A stretch of DNA of 64,000 nt, from positions 838,501-902,500 of the forward strand of contig JAPDOI010000020.1 in the NCBI GenBank assembly GCA_029168955.1. The letters are read 5' to 3'. Source of the stretch: Aplectana chamaeleonis. Taxonomy: Eukaryota > Nematoda > Chromadorea > Rhabditida > Cosmocercidae. The notes under the pieces were generated by a model that saw nothing but the letters and a program-made list of their open reading frames with translations, did not search any database and had not been told where the DNA came from. The position numbers and the translations under genes are program-made. Below, piece by piece: positions 54,487 to 64,000 of the stretch. Position 1 is the stretch's first letter. The number at the start of each line of letters is the position of its first letter.

Positions 54487-57400
54487 ATGCATAGAACTAG
54501 AAGACTTGACGAGGATGTCCGGATATGCTTGTGGTACGAGTTCAGCCTCGGAGCTACTACAACCGCAGCATATAGGAGATTGAATCGGGTGTTTGGTCCC
54601 GAGAAAATCGCTTATACGACCACGAAGAAATGGTTTGCAAGATTCCGTAAAGGAGACTTGCGTCTAGATGCGAAAAAGCCCGGCTCGAAACTCGTTGATG
54701 ATGATGTTTTGGAAGCTGTTTTGAGAGAGAACCCAGAGATGCTGAGGAGGGACTTGGCGGCGTTATTTGGTGTTTCCGTATCAACAATCTACTATCATAT
54801 AGAGAACATTGCAAAAGGAGCGAAGTCGCGGTTTCTCGGTCCCGATTGTGAGGCGAAAAAGCAGGTATGGTCATTGTTTTTCTCGTTTCAAGCATGCTTG
54901 TTTCTCACCAGGTGACTGCTTAAATAGGGTCTACCACGACCTCACTACCACGGACACTAAGGGCTCAAAAGGACGGTGTGCTTCTCAGCTAGTATGTCGT
55001 GCTTTTCTGATGCCATAAGGAGCACAATACTCTTTCAATCTCTTCTGCTATAGCAGTACATCGGGCGCTTAATCAGTCAGTGACCATTCAATAATTTCTG
55101 ATCGAAACTGCAAGGCAGCCATGAAACGCTATCTAGGAGCACTTTCTTAAGGACGGTTTTTGACTGCTGCGGACTGTAGACGAAAAGTACCTTGCTGCAA
55201 GCCGGCGGCTAAAGTGTCGCTCTTGCTGCAGTTTGTGGAGAGAAAAACTTCTGCACAATGAGTTCTCCCAGCTGCAATTGGCGGTGGTTCAAATACAGAA
55301 GGAGCCTGAAAGGCCATTGTTATATCAAAAGTTTGCGACCGCGATAGTTTCGGTCAACTATCACGAATCGTGTGGGGACCAGAATGACATGGTGTAAATG
55401 TGCAGCCGTAGGAACCTCTTGAGGCACCAATCGCGGTTGCTGGTTCGAAGAGGAATGCTACTCCTGAAACCCGAAAATCGTGCGGTATTCGCTCGCTGTC
55501 GCGACTGGTCTCAGCGACAGTGACCCAGAAAAATCCAGCATCGTGCCGGGTGTTTCGTGCCCCTGAGCGACAGCGACGGCTTGCCATCAGCGACCGACGT
55601 CGCAGTGTTCTGCGACCGCGTCAGGACTTTTGTGGGGTATACCAATGGCTCAAAGGCAGTGGGCGCGATGAAAAAAGTTGTTGAGAAAACCATAAAAAGT
55701 GGAATTGGTTCGCAAACGGCTCAAAGACCTGGAAGGTTACGAGGCAAGAAACAGGCTATAATTAGAATTAATAAGCTCCTCAGTTGATGATTCGTGCACA
55801 CGTGCACAAAAAATTGGGATCTCATGTGTGTATAGTCAAAATTCATCGACATTCACATGCAGAAACAAATGCAAATTTAAATAATAAAAGCACATGAACA
55901 ATGAAAACAAGCACCTCATTCAAGTTTTGACTTGATGAAGGTAGGAATATTTGAGCAGGCCGGTCTGAACGAAATTGTTCATTGATTGAAGTCCGATTTC
56001 AAGCCAGCTGATGTTCTTAATACTGGAGATCATCGATGGCGAGGATGTGGAGTGGGCTCGTCCTTCTCAAAAGAGAGGAAAGTTGAGGCTTGAAATTCGG
56101 CCTAAAACGGTTTTTTTTCGCCAATTTTTCTCGTTGGTCCTACTACTATGAGTCCACGAAAGGGTTTAGAGTGGAGAAGGAGGCAAGCAAATTTTATCGC
56201 GACCATTGCTTCTGAGAGCTGTGCAGCAGCAGTTCTAAGGCATACAACAATAACTATGGTTGCAAGGTAAATAGCGTTGTGAAAACTGAACGCGATGTTC
56301 TGATTTAATCCTTAAGCCAAAGCGCTCACTGGTAGCCGTGACGGTGCTGCCTACCTATGAGATGCAGCCTATAGGGCTTGAGACATAGTGAATAATGAAG
56401 GCTGCCCCGCAGTGCTTTCTCAATTAGAGAATTGAAATCTGTATGGTTGTACTACCCCTTACTTACCATTGAACGGTATACTTCGGACGTGAGAAAATTC
56501 TGACACGTCGAGTCGTAGGCGATGAATGCGCCTTCATTAGTGAGAGGATCGATTCTGTTCACTCCTCATCTTTGCTCGCTAGGTACAGTCGTCGCAGCGA
56601 TCCCTGTAGTCGTTAACGACCAGTGCGTGGCGTCTTCTATGCTGTGCAGTTCCTACAACAATAGTGTTGTGCAGATGTGTTGAGTCTTTGAGCCATTTGA
56701 AGTTGCTGAACGCTTTGGGGTCAGCTTCATGGTGATTTGATAGCAATCGAGATGTAAGCTATTTACGCATATTCTTCGCTGACTGCAGCGCACTTTCCTC
56801 TGTCGCCGTGGAGGATCTGCAGAGACTTGCACCTCATTAAAGTGTCAAATCTGCTCAGACAGTGTCAGAAGCAGTATGGTCTCTCCTTCCTTGAGTGAAC
56901 CGGTGATTACACACATTTTTTAAAAAGTTTCAGCCTGCTGCCGATCTCTGGTAGACAGAAAGTGTCTGTCATCCCCAAACCGCTACCGAGTGCCATGCTC
57001 GAGTATGTGATTGACTGGGGACCCAGATTAGCATTCATGTTTTCATGTTGCTGTATGCTGTACTAACTCGTTGCGGCCCAGCATTTGCCAGAGTAAGCCA
57101 TAATGGATCATACAGCGCTTATATAGTTCCGAGCCGCTCAGCTATATTACGACAACATTCACGACCGAGCAGAGTTCAAGCGAGTATGTCACACATTGGT
57201 GGGAAGGTTTCCGAGGAGAATAGATCTGTCTTGGTCTTTATTACTCGGTCGAGAGGAGAACGGTGAGACGCCCTGACCGAAAGAACGTCTCACCGTTTTC
57301 GCGTCGAATTAATCACAACGAAGGACGTTTGAAACAGTTGCTTGGGGGGGGGCAATGGAAGTTTGCTTCACGGTTATTCCCTTAGCCTCCCTTCGAGCAT

Positions 57401-58676
57401 GTCGAAAGCGGAAACAAGGTCGCAGCATATACGCCGTTGCGAATTGGCCAGTCTCGAGGTGGTCCTGCACTTCGCAGTTTGTGGAGGCAAAGCTGCCTCC
57501 CAAAGACTGTGTAGGGTGTCTGTCCGAATTTTAGCGATTAAAGGAAGCTTCTCTGCAATCCGATGTCAGATGTCATAATTTTTGCCTTGGTTCAGCTTTA
57601 TAAAGAGAGTGAACTGCGAAAAGCAGCGAGTTTTGGCTAATTGATTGCTTATTAATTAGTGAGCAATGTGTGTTGGGTTGCGATACCATGGGAGGAGAAT
57701 TGCTTCAGGGAGGACTAGGGAAGACCCGCTGTGGGTAATTTTCTTCGCCTTCCCTCATTCGGAAGGAAGTTCTCCAGTTGTATAGATTCAAGCAGAATTA
57801 ATAAGATGATCTCATAAGTTGTTGTTAACAGGACCAATCTCTGAAGAGGCGTCCAGGATCCTCATTGTTTTCAAATGGGCATGTGTCTAATCCGATGCAG
57901 AAGAAACCACTTGTGGACGTCCAAGGTCATCTTTTTTTTTCCTGACGTGTTATTGATGCCCTGCCTAAGACCCCGTTATAGTCGGCCGAAGGTGGGACTG
58001 ATCCGTCCCTAGAAACCCTTCGCTGTCCTGCGCCATCCCTAATGGTCGGCCGTGCGCCAATTGATAATGCAGTGCAAACCCGTGCACCCATTACATCACG
58101 GTATTTTCGAGCGTACTGCGGGCGACTCAGGCCGGCCACAACGTGCGTATTCTTAGCCTCTGCAAGTGGTGCATTGGATACGTATTGACCGGGACGGCCG
58201 CAGCTGGTTCAGGCCGGACCAGGCTGGCTAAAGTCGGCTACATCGGGGAGATTTTTCAACCTGAGTGAGCTATGTATTTCACGCGTATGGACCTCGACGG
58301 CCACGGGCGGCTCAGTCAGTGCGGCCACTGCGGGTGCATTTTTACATCCAATTTGCATGATGTAGATGCTTGTCCACCGGGCTGACTGCAGCCGATCGGC
58401 CGACTGTGAAGGGGTCCTAACATCTCAGTGTGGTATTCGAACATGAGGAGACGGACCCTGAGTGATGAATACACTATTTCAGTTTTGTTTAGAAAAACCT
58501 GCTGAGTGTATGGACGAGGGAACGCAACTGTTACGTTCACATACATCTGGCAGCGTTTTGTCGTTAGAAGAAGGTGGGTATCGTAGTACTTTTGGGAATG
58601 GTGCGCTAAGAAAATTGCTTTTTCAGAGACGAAGGAGACGGATATGCAAGTTCATGTACATTATCTGGATGACTGA
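54487..58676 (+). CDS. Gene 4: mariner-like paired HTH protein, four exons, 200 aa
   Basis: Exons 54487-54864, 57832-57925, 58493-58573, 58627-58676 (TGA); 603 nt joined, 200 residues; phases 0, 1, 1. Residues 9-62 form the first HTH (VRICLWYEFSL, LNRVFGPEKI, KKWFARFRKGDLRL); residues 71-110 the second (LAALFGVSVSTIYYHIENIAKG), joined by a KKPGSK linker where mariner has a GRP-type linker. No DD34D core follows. Exon 2 is basic then Ser/Asn-rich (LKRRPGSSLFSNG); exons 3-4 are acidic and end VHVHYLDD. The protein is the closest paralog of gene 5, exon for exon. It lacks an obvious NLS apart from the basic KRR region. It presumably binds DNA; no sequence shows an effector activity. Confidence 0.87.
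54865..57831. other. Gene 4 intron 1, about 3 kb, one open frame of unknown status
   Basis: No known domain. A plus-strand frame at 55557-55787 has a Lys/Arg/Gly-rich end (KKVVEKTIKSG, RPGRLRGKKQ) but lacks splice signals of the required phase, so I leave it unassigned. Inverted CGACAGCGACGG/CGCTGTCGCGAC-type words occur at 55490-55620. The rest shows nothing recognisable. Confidence 0.45.
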
Positions 58677-59204
58677 TTTCGCGGGTTAGCTCATGATTTG
58701 TCTTTTTTTTTGAGGATACTTTGGTGCTAAACACCGAATGAAACGTGTTTTGGGTACAGCCTGTCTCGACAGTGTTCACTTTCCTGCTGCGGATTTGAGC
58801 CAGAGCGTTGCGAGCAACATTTTTTCCACCGGCAATGGTGGAGAATTGAAGAGCTAGTCATGCCGTCGAAAGCAGCTCATTCACGAGTGAGACTTCCAAA
58901 TGGGTGTTGAGTTAATTTCTGTTCTGTGAATAATTCTTACACATAATAGATCGCATACATTGGCCTAAACAGTTTGTCAGCTTGCATTTTATCATCGATT
59001 TTGTATTTATTCTCCCCTTTTGTTTTTTGATGATCTCGTGGGCATTCCTTCGAATTTCGGTTTGTTGATTTTACGATAAAAGTGCCAGCATTATATAGCG
59101 TTTCTCATCCACTGATCACGAGGGTGTATCCTTTCTCATACTGCCGTCCCTTTTATGAACTTATGTTGTGAATTATGTATTCTCATTGATTTTCAATCTT
59201 TCAG

Positions 59205-59208
59205 CTTC
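59205..59208 (+). promoter_or_regulatory. Trans-splice-like acceptor before gene 5
   Basis: CAATCTTTCAG ends at 59204, CTTC follows and then ATG at 59209. The distance from the gene 4 stop (58676) is about 530 nt, longer than typical nematode operon spacing but not excluding one. Confidence 0.6.
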
Positions 59209-62185
59209 ATGTTATTCCAACAGGTCAAAGAGGATGTTCGCATATGTATGTTGTACGAATTCACACTTGGACATAGTGCAAGCCAAGCGTATGAGAGACT
59301 CCACAGAGTCTTTGGCTCCGAGCGAATCGCTGCTCGAATTGTGAAGAGATGGTTTAAAAAATTCAGTGCTGGTGATTTCCGTCTGGAATCGAGAAAACCT
59401 GGCTCGAAGTTCGTAGATGATGATGCGTTGGAAGCGCTGTTGAAGGAAAATCCGGAGATGATGAAAAAGGATTTGGCGAAAATATTTGGTGTCTCTATAT
59501 CAACAATTTGCTATCATATTGACAACATTGCCAGAGGAAAGAAGACGGTGTTCGTGGGCACGGATCAGAAGAAGGTATGTTCATTTTGGTAAACACTGTT
59601 AAATTGAAGTGCTGCTCTCATTCCCAGAATAGGTGTGCTGGCAATGGATTGCTATTTACTGAAGCCAATCCAGCATTGAAGGCATCTGACCACCAAGGCG
59701 TCTTATCAAGCGAGTTCATGATTCACATTTGGAGACTCTCATACAGGATCTGCCTCACTCAGCCAATGGGAGCAGCGGACAACTGCCGAAGATGCGCCTG
59801 TTGCCTAGCATATGGGTTATTGCTGGTATTTGGCCGGCTAATGATAATTACGAGGCCGACAGTTGGCATACCATCCCTCGTCATGTCAGGTAATGCCAGC
59901 GGCGGACCATTAGCGAATGTGTGTCTGTTGCCTAACAGCTGGGTGATGGATGTAATTTAGCAGCCAGGGGCGATTTTTATATCGACAATCGGCTGACTCC
60001 CGTCATCTCAGACAATGGGAGCGGAAAAGGGCTGACGAAAATGGGCCAGTTGCTTTGCGACTGGATGATAGCCGGCATTCAGCGGGCCGATGGCAATTAC
60101 ACCTCGAGTACCGAGAACATCAAATCGCAGTTATCCATTGACTGACTCTCGGCTGGCGTCCAGCGGCCGGTTGGCATCCTCTTGACGCCTAATCGTCGCA
60201 TGGCTGGCGCTTGAGAGAGTCAGCGATTCTTGACGTTCCAACGTGTTAGAAACATCGATAATAAGCTCAGCTGGTATAGAATTCATATGAGTCCATCAAG
60301 TGCTCACTCGGCACTTCGATGCCGGCCCTGAAAGGTCACCTCAAATCACTCTGGGGGCCGCTGATCTTGAGCGCTCAGGGAAAATCTCCTACGGCTCGGT
60401 GGATGGAGGTAGGACGAGTCTTTGACAGCGGGCGGAGGCGTAGGTCGTCTACGCCTTTGTCTGCGGTAAGGGACCTATCTCGACCCATCGGTCGGCCGAG
60501 ATCTTGGTGGTCCGCTAGCAAGTGATTGCTCAGCAGCTGGAGTGCCATGTAGTTGCTCAGATGCTGCTGGGCTATTGCCGCCTCAAAGCTGTAACACTAG
60601 AATGATATAAGGCGAACGGCAGATACTGACTGAGACAAGGGAATGGCAGACCGCCGGCGTTTTTCTGTCTAGCAATAACCATTTTCGGTATTTCAAGGCT
60701 TTTAACTGGCGATCCGCCATAGAAAGGTCACGATTGGTGCCTTATTTCTTGCAGATCACATACGTGGCGTGGGGTGGGGCACGACCCTTCGCCACGATCT
60801 GAGGCAAGGGACTTCCCGCCGAACCCACTTCCCTCCCCTCCCGAGCCGTGGGGATCCACCTCAGCAGTCAAGAATATGGTGGCTCTTGTAGGGTGACTTG
60901 ATGTCACCTTCAGAGTTTGGTATGCACCAACTGTATGGAGGCGCCTTAGGTACCGGCTTAGGTTATCAATGATATCAGTAACGATGTTAATAACACTAAA
61001 ACGTGAAGTGCCGCTAACTTTCACGAATCGCCAGCCATGAGACAGCTAACCGGCTGTTAAGCGCCAGTCGGGCGGCGATCGATGGATAACTGCTTCTTAA
61101 TGCGCCCCTACTTGAAGTGCCTTTGGCTAGCTTAATTCCTGTTATCACTCAGCTGTTAAGTAACAGGCGCAGCTCTCATTGATTACGTGAGAACTGGTCC
61201 GCGCCGCGATTTCGTAAGCCCTGATACCTGGTATTAAACTCGAATAGAAAATTCGACTTGGTGAGGAAGTTTCACTTCTTGACACTCTAAACTATCCTGA
61301 TTTCGGAAGGGGAGGGAAACCCCGGGTTGGTGCGAAGTTTTTTGTGGGTGGAAAATAAGGCGCGGACCAGTTCTCCGGCAACGGCTCTCATTATCTGAGA
61401 TCATGAGGGTGTACGAAACGACGGCCTTGTAGTTCCCATTTGCCAACAAACTGCCTTACCCCCTAGCTGCTGGTCGTGAAGGAAATTTTTGTGGTGGTTG
61501 AAACTACCCTCCAATATCGAGAGCGCCTTCAAAGTTGAGACTTTTTAAATGTGATTCGTGGGCACCTTCCGCCACCCATATAGGAAGTTCGATGGGCGCT
61601 CCGTGACTCAGGGGGAGCAGGTCGAAGTTTCTCTTCGCGATGTAGGTGTAAAACGGGCCCAGCTGATCGATTAGAACTCGACCGGCGCGTGATTTCTGCT
61701 ACAAATCATCGGTGCGTCCTATGTTCCAAAACATTGTGGTCTCTGGGTGAGTTGGCGTAGGCGTAAATATCATTCATTATCATTTACAGGAACAGGAGAA
61801 GCAGAAACCGAAGGAGCGCCCAGGATTTTCATTAGTTTCTCGAAGACATGTATCCTACCCCAAGCCGGTCAATTCCCTCGTGTACTCTAGAGGTGCCTCT
61901 TTTGTCATCTACGTTGCTATGATGCTGTGAAATCAAGTGGATGCTGATTGTGGGCTACCCAGTAATTTACCGTTGGATTCAGGAAAACCTGGTGAACAAG
62001 CGAAGTTGCTGGGATTTTACCCTGCGGGCACTCCTTTCTCGGCGGAAGAAGGTAAGATGCGTAACCATCATGTGTTCCATATTATATGCGTAATGAATGT
62101 TACAGAGGCGACACAGAGCGTAATGAATGTTACAGAGACGACACAGAGGCGAACGGGAGGTGAAGTGCGTTATCTTGAAGAGTGA
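59209..62185 (+). CDS. Gene 5: mariner-like paired HTH protein, four exons, 205 aa
   Basis: Exons 59209-59574, 61790-61892, 61983-62051, 62106-62185 (TGA); 618 nt joined, 205 residues; phases 0, 1, 1. Residues 9-60 are the first HTH (VRICMLYEFTLGHSASQAYE, KRWFKKFSAGDFRL); residues 69-110 the second (LAKIFGVSISTICYHIDNIARG). Exon 2 (QKPKERPGFSLVSRR) and exon 3 (ending PFSAEE) align with exons 2 and 3 of gene 4, and the C-terminus EVRYLEE parallels HVHYLDD. A 30-nt tandem duplication gives exon 4 two identical in-frame acceptors (62105 and 62135), so an isoform ten residues shorter is possible. No catalytic domain. Function inferred as DNA binding only. Confidence 0.87.
59575..61789. repeat. 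Gene 5 intron 1 with GGCCGACAGTTGGC repeats
   Basis: Between 59840 and 60200 and again at 63680-64000 outside the gene, words such as GAGGCCGACAGTTGGC, GTCATGT(C)AGGTAATGC and CCAGTTGC recur in the same order, so a dispersed repeat is present in both places. No coding exon is recognised; short open frames have no family likeness. Confidence 0.5.
62090..62149. repeat. 30-nt tandem duplication spanning the gene 5 exon-4 acceptor
   Basis: The unit CGTAATGAATGTTACAGAG plus CGACACAGAG occurs twice in a row with a single-base difference. Each unit holds a TTACAG acceptor followed by AG, and 30 is a multiple of three, so both acceptors keep the frame. Confidence 0.92.
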
Positions 62186-62324
62186 ACTCGAGGTCAGTTG
62201 AAGCCCTTGATTTTTTGAGTTCCAAAGCTTATGTTTCGAGTCTGTTGTCGTTTTCGTAAGTCCTACATCCTCTGTGTGGGAGCCGCAACTTCTGGAGACT
62301 ATCCACTTTATTAATCACGAGTGT

Positions 62325-62610
62325 GCAAACTCAAGGTCCGCCGCTGATCCTCTACTGGCCCTCTACTATGATAATCGACGCGTTCTCGTCCAAAACCGTT
62401 ATGCTTCGGCGACAGTGGGAGCGATCGCTGCGTTAGTGCCGCTACTTAACCACCCATCAAGACTCTTGGCGTCCAACTGGTGAGTGTATAGTGGCGGCAG
62501 TGACGTATCGATCGCTTGCGGGGTCTTCGATGCAAACCGTGGTCAGTAGAGAATGCGCCGATCACCGTGGTGATGATGGCTAGTTGAGGATCAGTGGCGA
62601 ACTATAAGTT
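62325..62610. repeat. Foldback MITE of the GGTCCGCC family, copy 3
   Basis: GGTCCGCCGCTGATCCTCTA at the left is mirrored less perfectly by TTGAGGATCAGTGGCGAAC at the right; the interior shares ATCGACGCGTTCTCG with the other copies at 6328 and 34585. Confidence 0.6.
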
Positions 62611-62659
62611 CGTACACTTTGGTATAATCGCAGTGTTCATGCATTAGTTCTTATTGGTA

Positions 62660-63252
62660 TGTTTACACAAGGTGCTGAGTTGATCGCAAAACGCTTGGCT
62701 CCGGGCGAGATTGAACCAGCATATTCCCTTTCCGGGAGAGCGCCTTATCGCACTGCACCACCGAAGCCCCAGCGCCGCTCTCACTCAACTGCTCGGTAAA
62801 TCTTCACCGAAGCAATCATCCTTTCATCCGCATAACGGGATGAAACAGGAATACCGCCAGAGACTATCTAACAGTCGTAGACCTGTCAAGATGATGCCCT
62901 AGTTAAGTCTTACACGATTTTTGGATGTTTTTTTGCCGTAACTGCAGCTTGTGTAAACATACCATAACGTGCACTGCGACGTTGAACTGCAGTTACGGCA
63001 AAAAACATCCAAAAATCGTGTAAGACTTAACTAGGGCATCATCTTGACAGGTCTACGACTGTTAGATAGTCTCTGGAGGTATTCCTGTTTCATCCCGTTA
63101 TGCGGGTGAAAGGATGATTGCTTCGGTGAAGATTTACCGAGCAGTTGAGTGAGAGCGGCGCTGGGGCTTCGGTGGTGCAGTGCGATAAGGCGCTCCCCGG
63201 AAAGGGAATATGCTGCTTCAATCTCGCCCGGAGCCAAGCGTTTTGCGATCAA
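62660..63252. repeat. Large near-perfect palindrome, arms about 290 bp, with tRNA-like sequence
   Basis: The left arm (62660-62955) is the reverse complement of the right arm (about 62965-63252) with very few differences. A tRNA-like unit lies in each arm: 62697-62768 on the minus strand and 63166-63235 on the plus strand, with TGGTGCAGTG and TTCAATC motifs and GGCTCC/GGAGCC-type ends. Related to 24065-24342 but longer, carrying a 100-bp extension to the centre. Confidence 0.9.
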
Positions 63253-64000
63253 AAACATACCATAACGTGCACTGCGACGTTGAACTGCAGTTACGGCAAA
63301 AAACATCCAAAAATCGTGTAAGTTCTTATTGGATCATCTTGTCGCGACGCTGGAAAGATACCCCCGTGTGCGGCTGTCTAACAGCATCGTACAGAGAGGG
63401 GGGTCCCGGTCTCTTGATCGCTTTTAGAATGTTGTCGTAAGACTTGAGCTCTTATGCTCGTTGGGAGTACCAAATCCAAGCTGGGACGGCATATGGCTAA
63501 CTGCTGGATTGACACTGTGTGTGCGCTAACAATACAAAGCCCTAATAAGTCATGAAATATCATAATAAGCTTAAGCATAGTAGAAAAGCTGCAAAGCCTC
63601 AGCTCAATCAGATTAAAGCCGAATTGAGCGTGCTGGAACATACCCGAATACGGGTGAATGCTGGTGCACAAAGTTTGTGTCAGCTAACTTTGATACACTA
63701 GATCTGGGCACCTGACGGTGTAGGAACTCTGACAATTTGAGGAGCGCACAGCCGACTAACGTTTGCCAGTTGCTCAACAGCAGGGTGACAACAGGTATTG
63801 AGCTGTCCAATTACAGTTGCGAGGCCGACAGTCGGCATGCACTCATCTTGTCATGTAATGCTAGCGGCGAACCGCTGCCGATTGTGTATCAGTTGCGTAA
63901 CAATTGAGTGACAAGTGGCATTTCGTGACAATTGGCAATTATGAGGCCGACAGTTGGCTTATCCAGTCATCTCGGATAAAACCAGGGGCGGAACGCTGGC

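Larger units (their letters stand above)
62186..64000. other. Repeat-only region after gene 5
   Basis: A GGTCCGCC-family MITE (about 62325-62610), a large tRNA-like palindrome (62660-63252), a partial direct copy of its centre (63253-63320), and sequence from 63680 to the end matching the repeat in gene 5 intron 1. No exon recognised. Confidence 0.6.

Noticed and set aside
43779..62185. The HTH exons as remains of dead mariner insertions
   Set aside because: No terminal repeats or TA duplications bracket them, all five frames are intact, each ends at a phase 0 donor, and the downstream exons of different genes align with each other.

Overview
This is a repeat-rich stretch of a nematode nuclear genome. 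Three things point there: genes split into small exons with introns down to about 50 nt, TTTCAG-type acceptors a few bases ahead of start codons (the layout of spliced-leader trans-splicing), and a mariner, Tc1, hAT and Penelope-like transposon load of the kind common in parasitic nematodes. A strongylid (hookworm-like) source is my guess only. I found no complete rRNA, CRISPR array or bacterial gene, and no tRNA I would call functional.

Layout. (1) 382-7021, + strand: seven exons encode the last ~300 residues of VPS53, a subunit of the GARP/EARP tethering complexes; a ~4 kb intron is filled with foldback repeats. (2) 7022-18792: no gene recognised; mostly mobile DNA, including a 4602-bp hAT element (10691-15292) with a perfect 8-bp target duplication. 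(3) 18801-62185, + strand: five head-to-tail paralogous genes, here called genes 1 to 5 (18801-25071, 30308-39874, 43779-51837, 54487-58676, 59209-62185). Each starts at a trans-splice-like acceptor. Each has a first exon encoding a mariner/Mos1-like bipartite DNA-binding domain (two helix-turn-helix modules; degenerate in genes 1 and 2). Each continues in short exons encoding acidic, Ser/Thr/Pro/Lys-rich, low-complexity sequence, and none contains a DDE/D catalytic domain. Intron 1 is phase 0 in all five genes and every later intron in the models is phase 1. The joined exons are open and a multiple of three in all five. (4) 62186-64000: palindromic repeats with tRNA-like sequence, no gene.

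Interpretation. The five genes look like a domesticated, locally expanded family of transposase-derived DNA-binding proteins. Genes 4 and 5 are the closest pair. Between genes 1 and 2 lies a 553-bp internally deleted mariner (26099-26651) that still encodes an intact DNA-binding domain, showing side by side what a transposon source of such a domain looks like. Introns and spacers are packed with TA-flanked MITEs, hAT-like elements, an inverted Tc1 pair, a Penelope-like GIY-YIG palindrome interrupted by a hAT element, and tRNA-like palindromes, but the splice sites of the five genes remain intact. Exon boundaries were found by eye from splice consensus, phase and similarity between paralogs; transcript data would be needed to confirm them.
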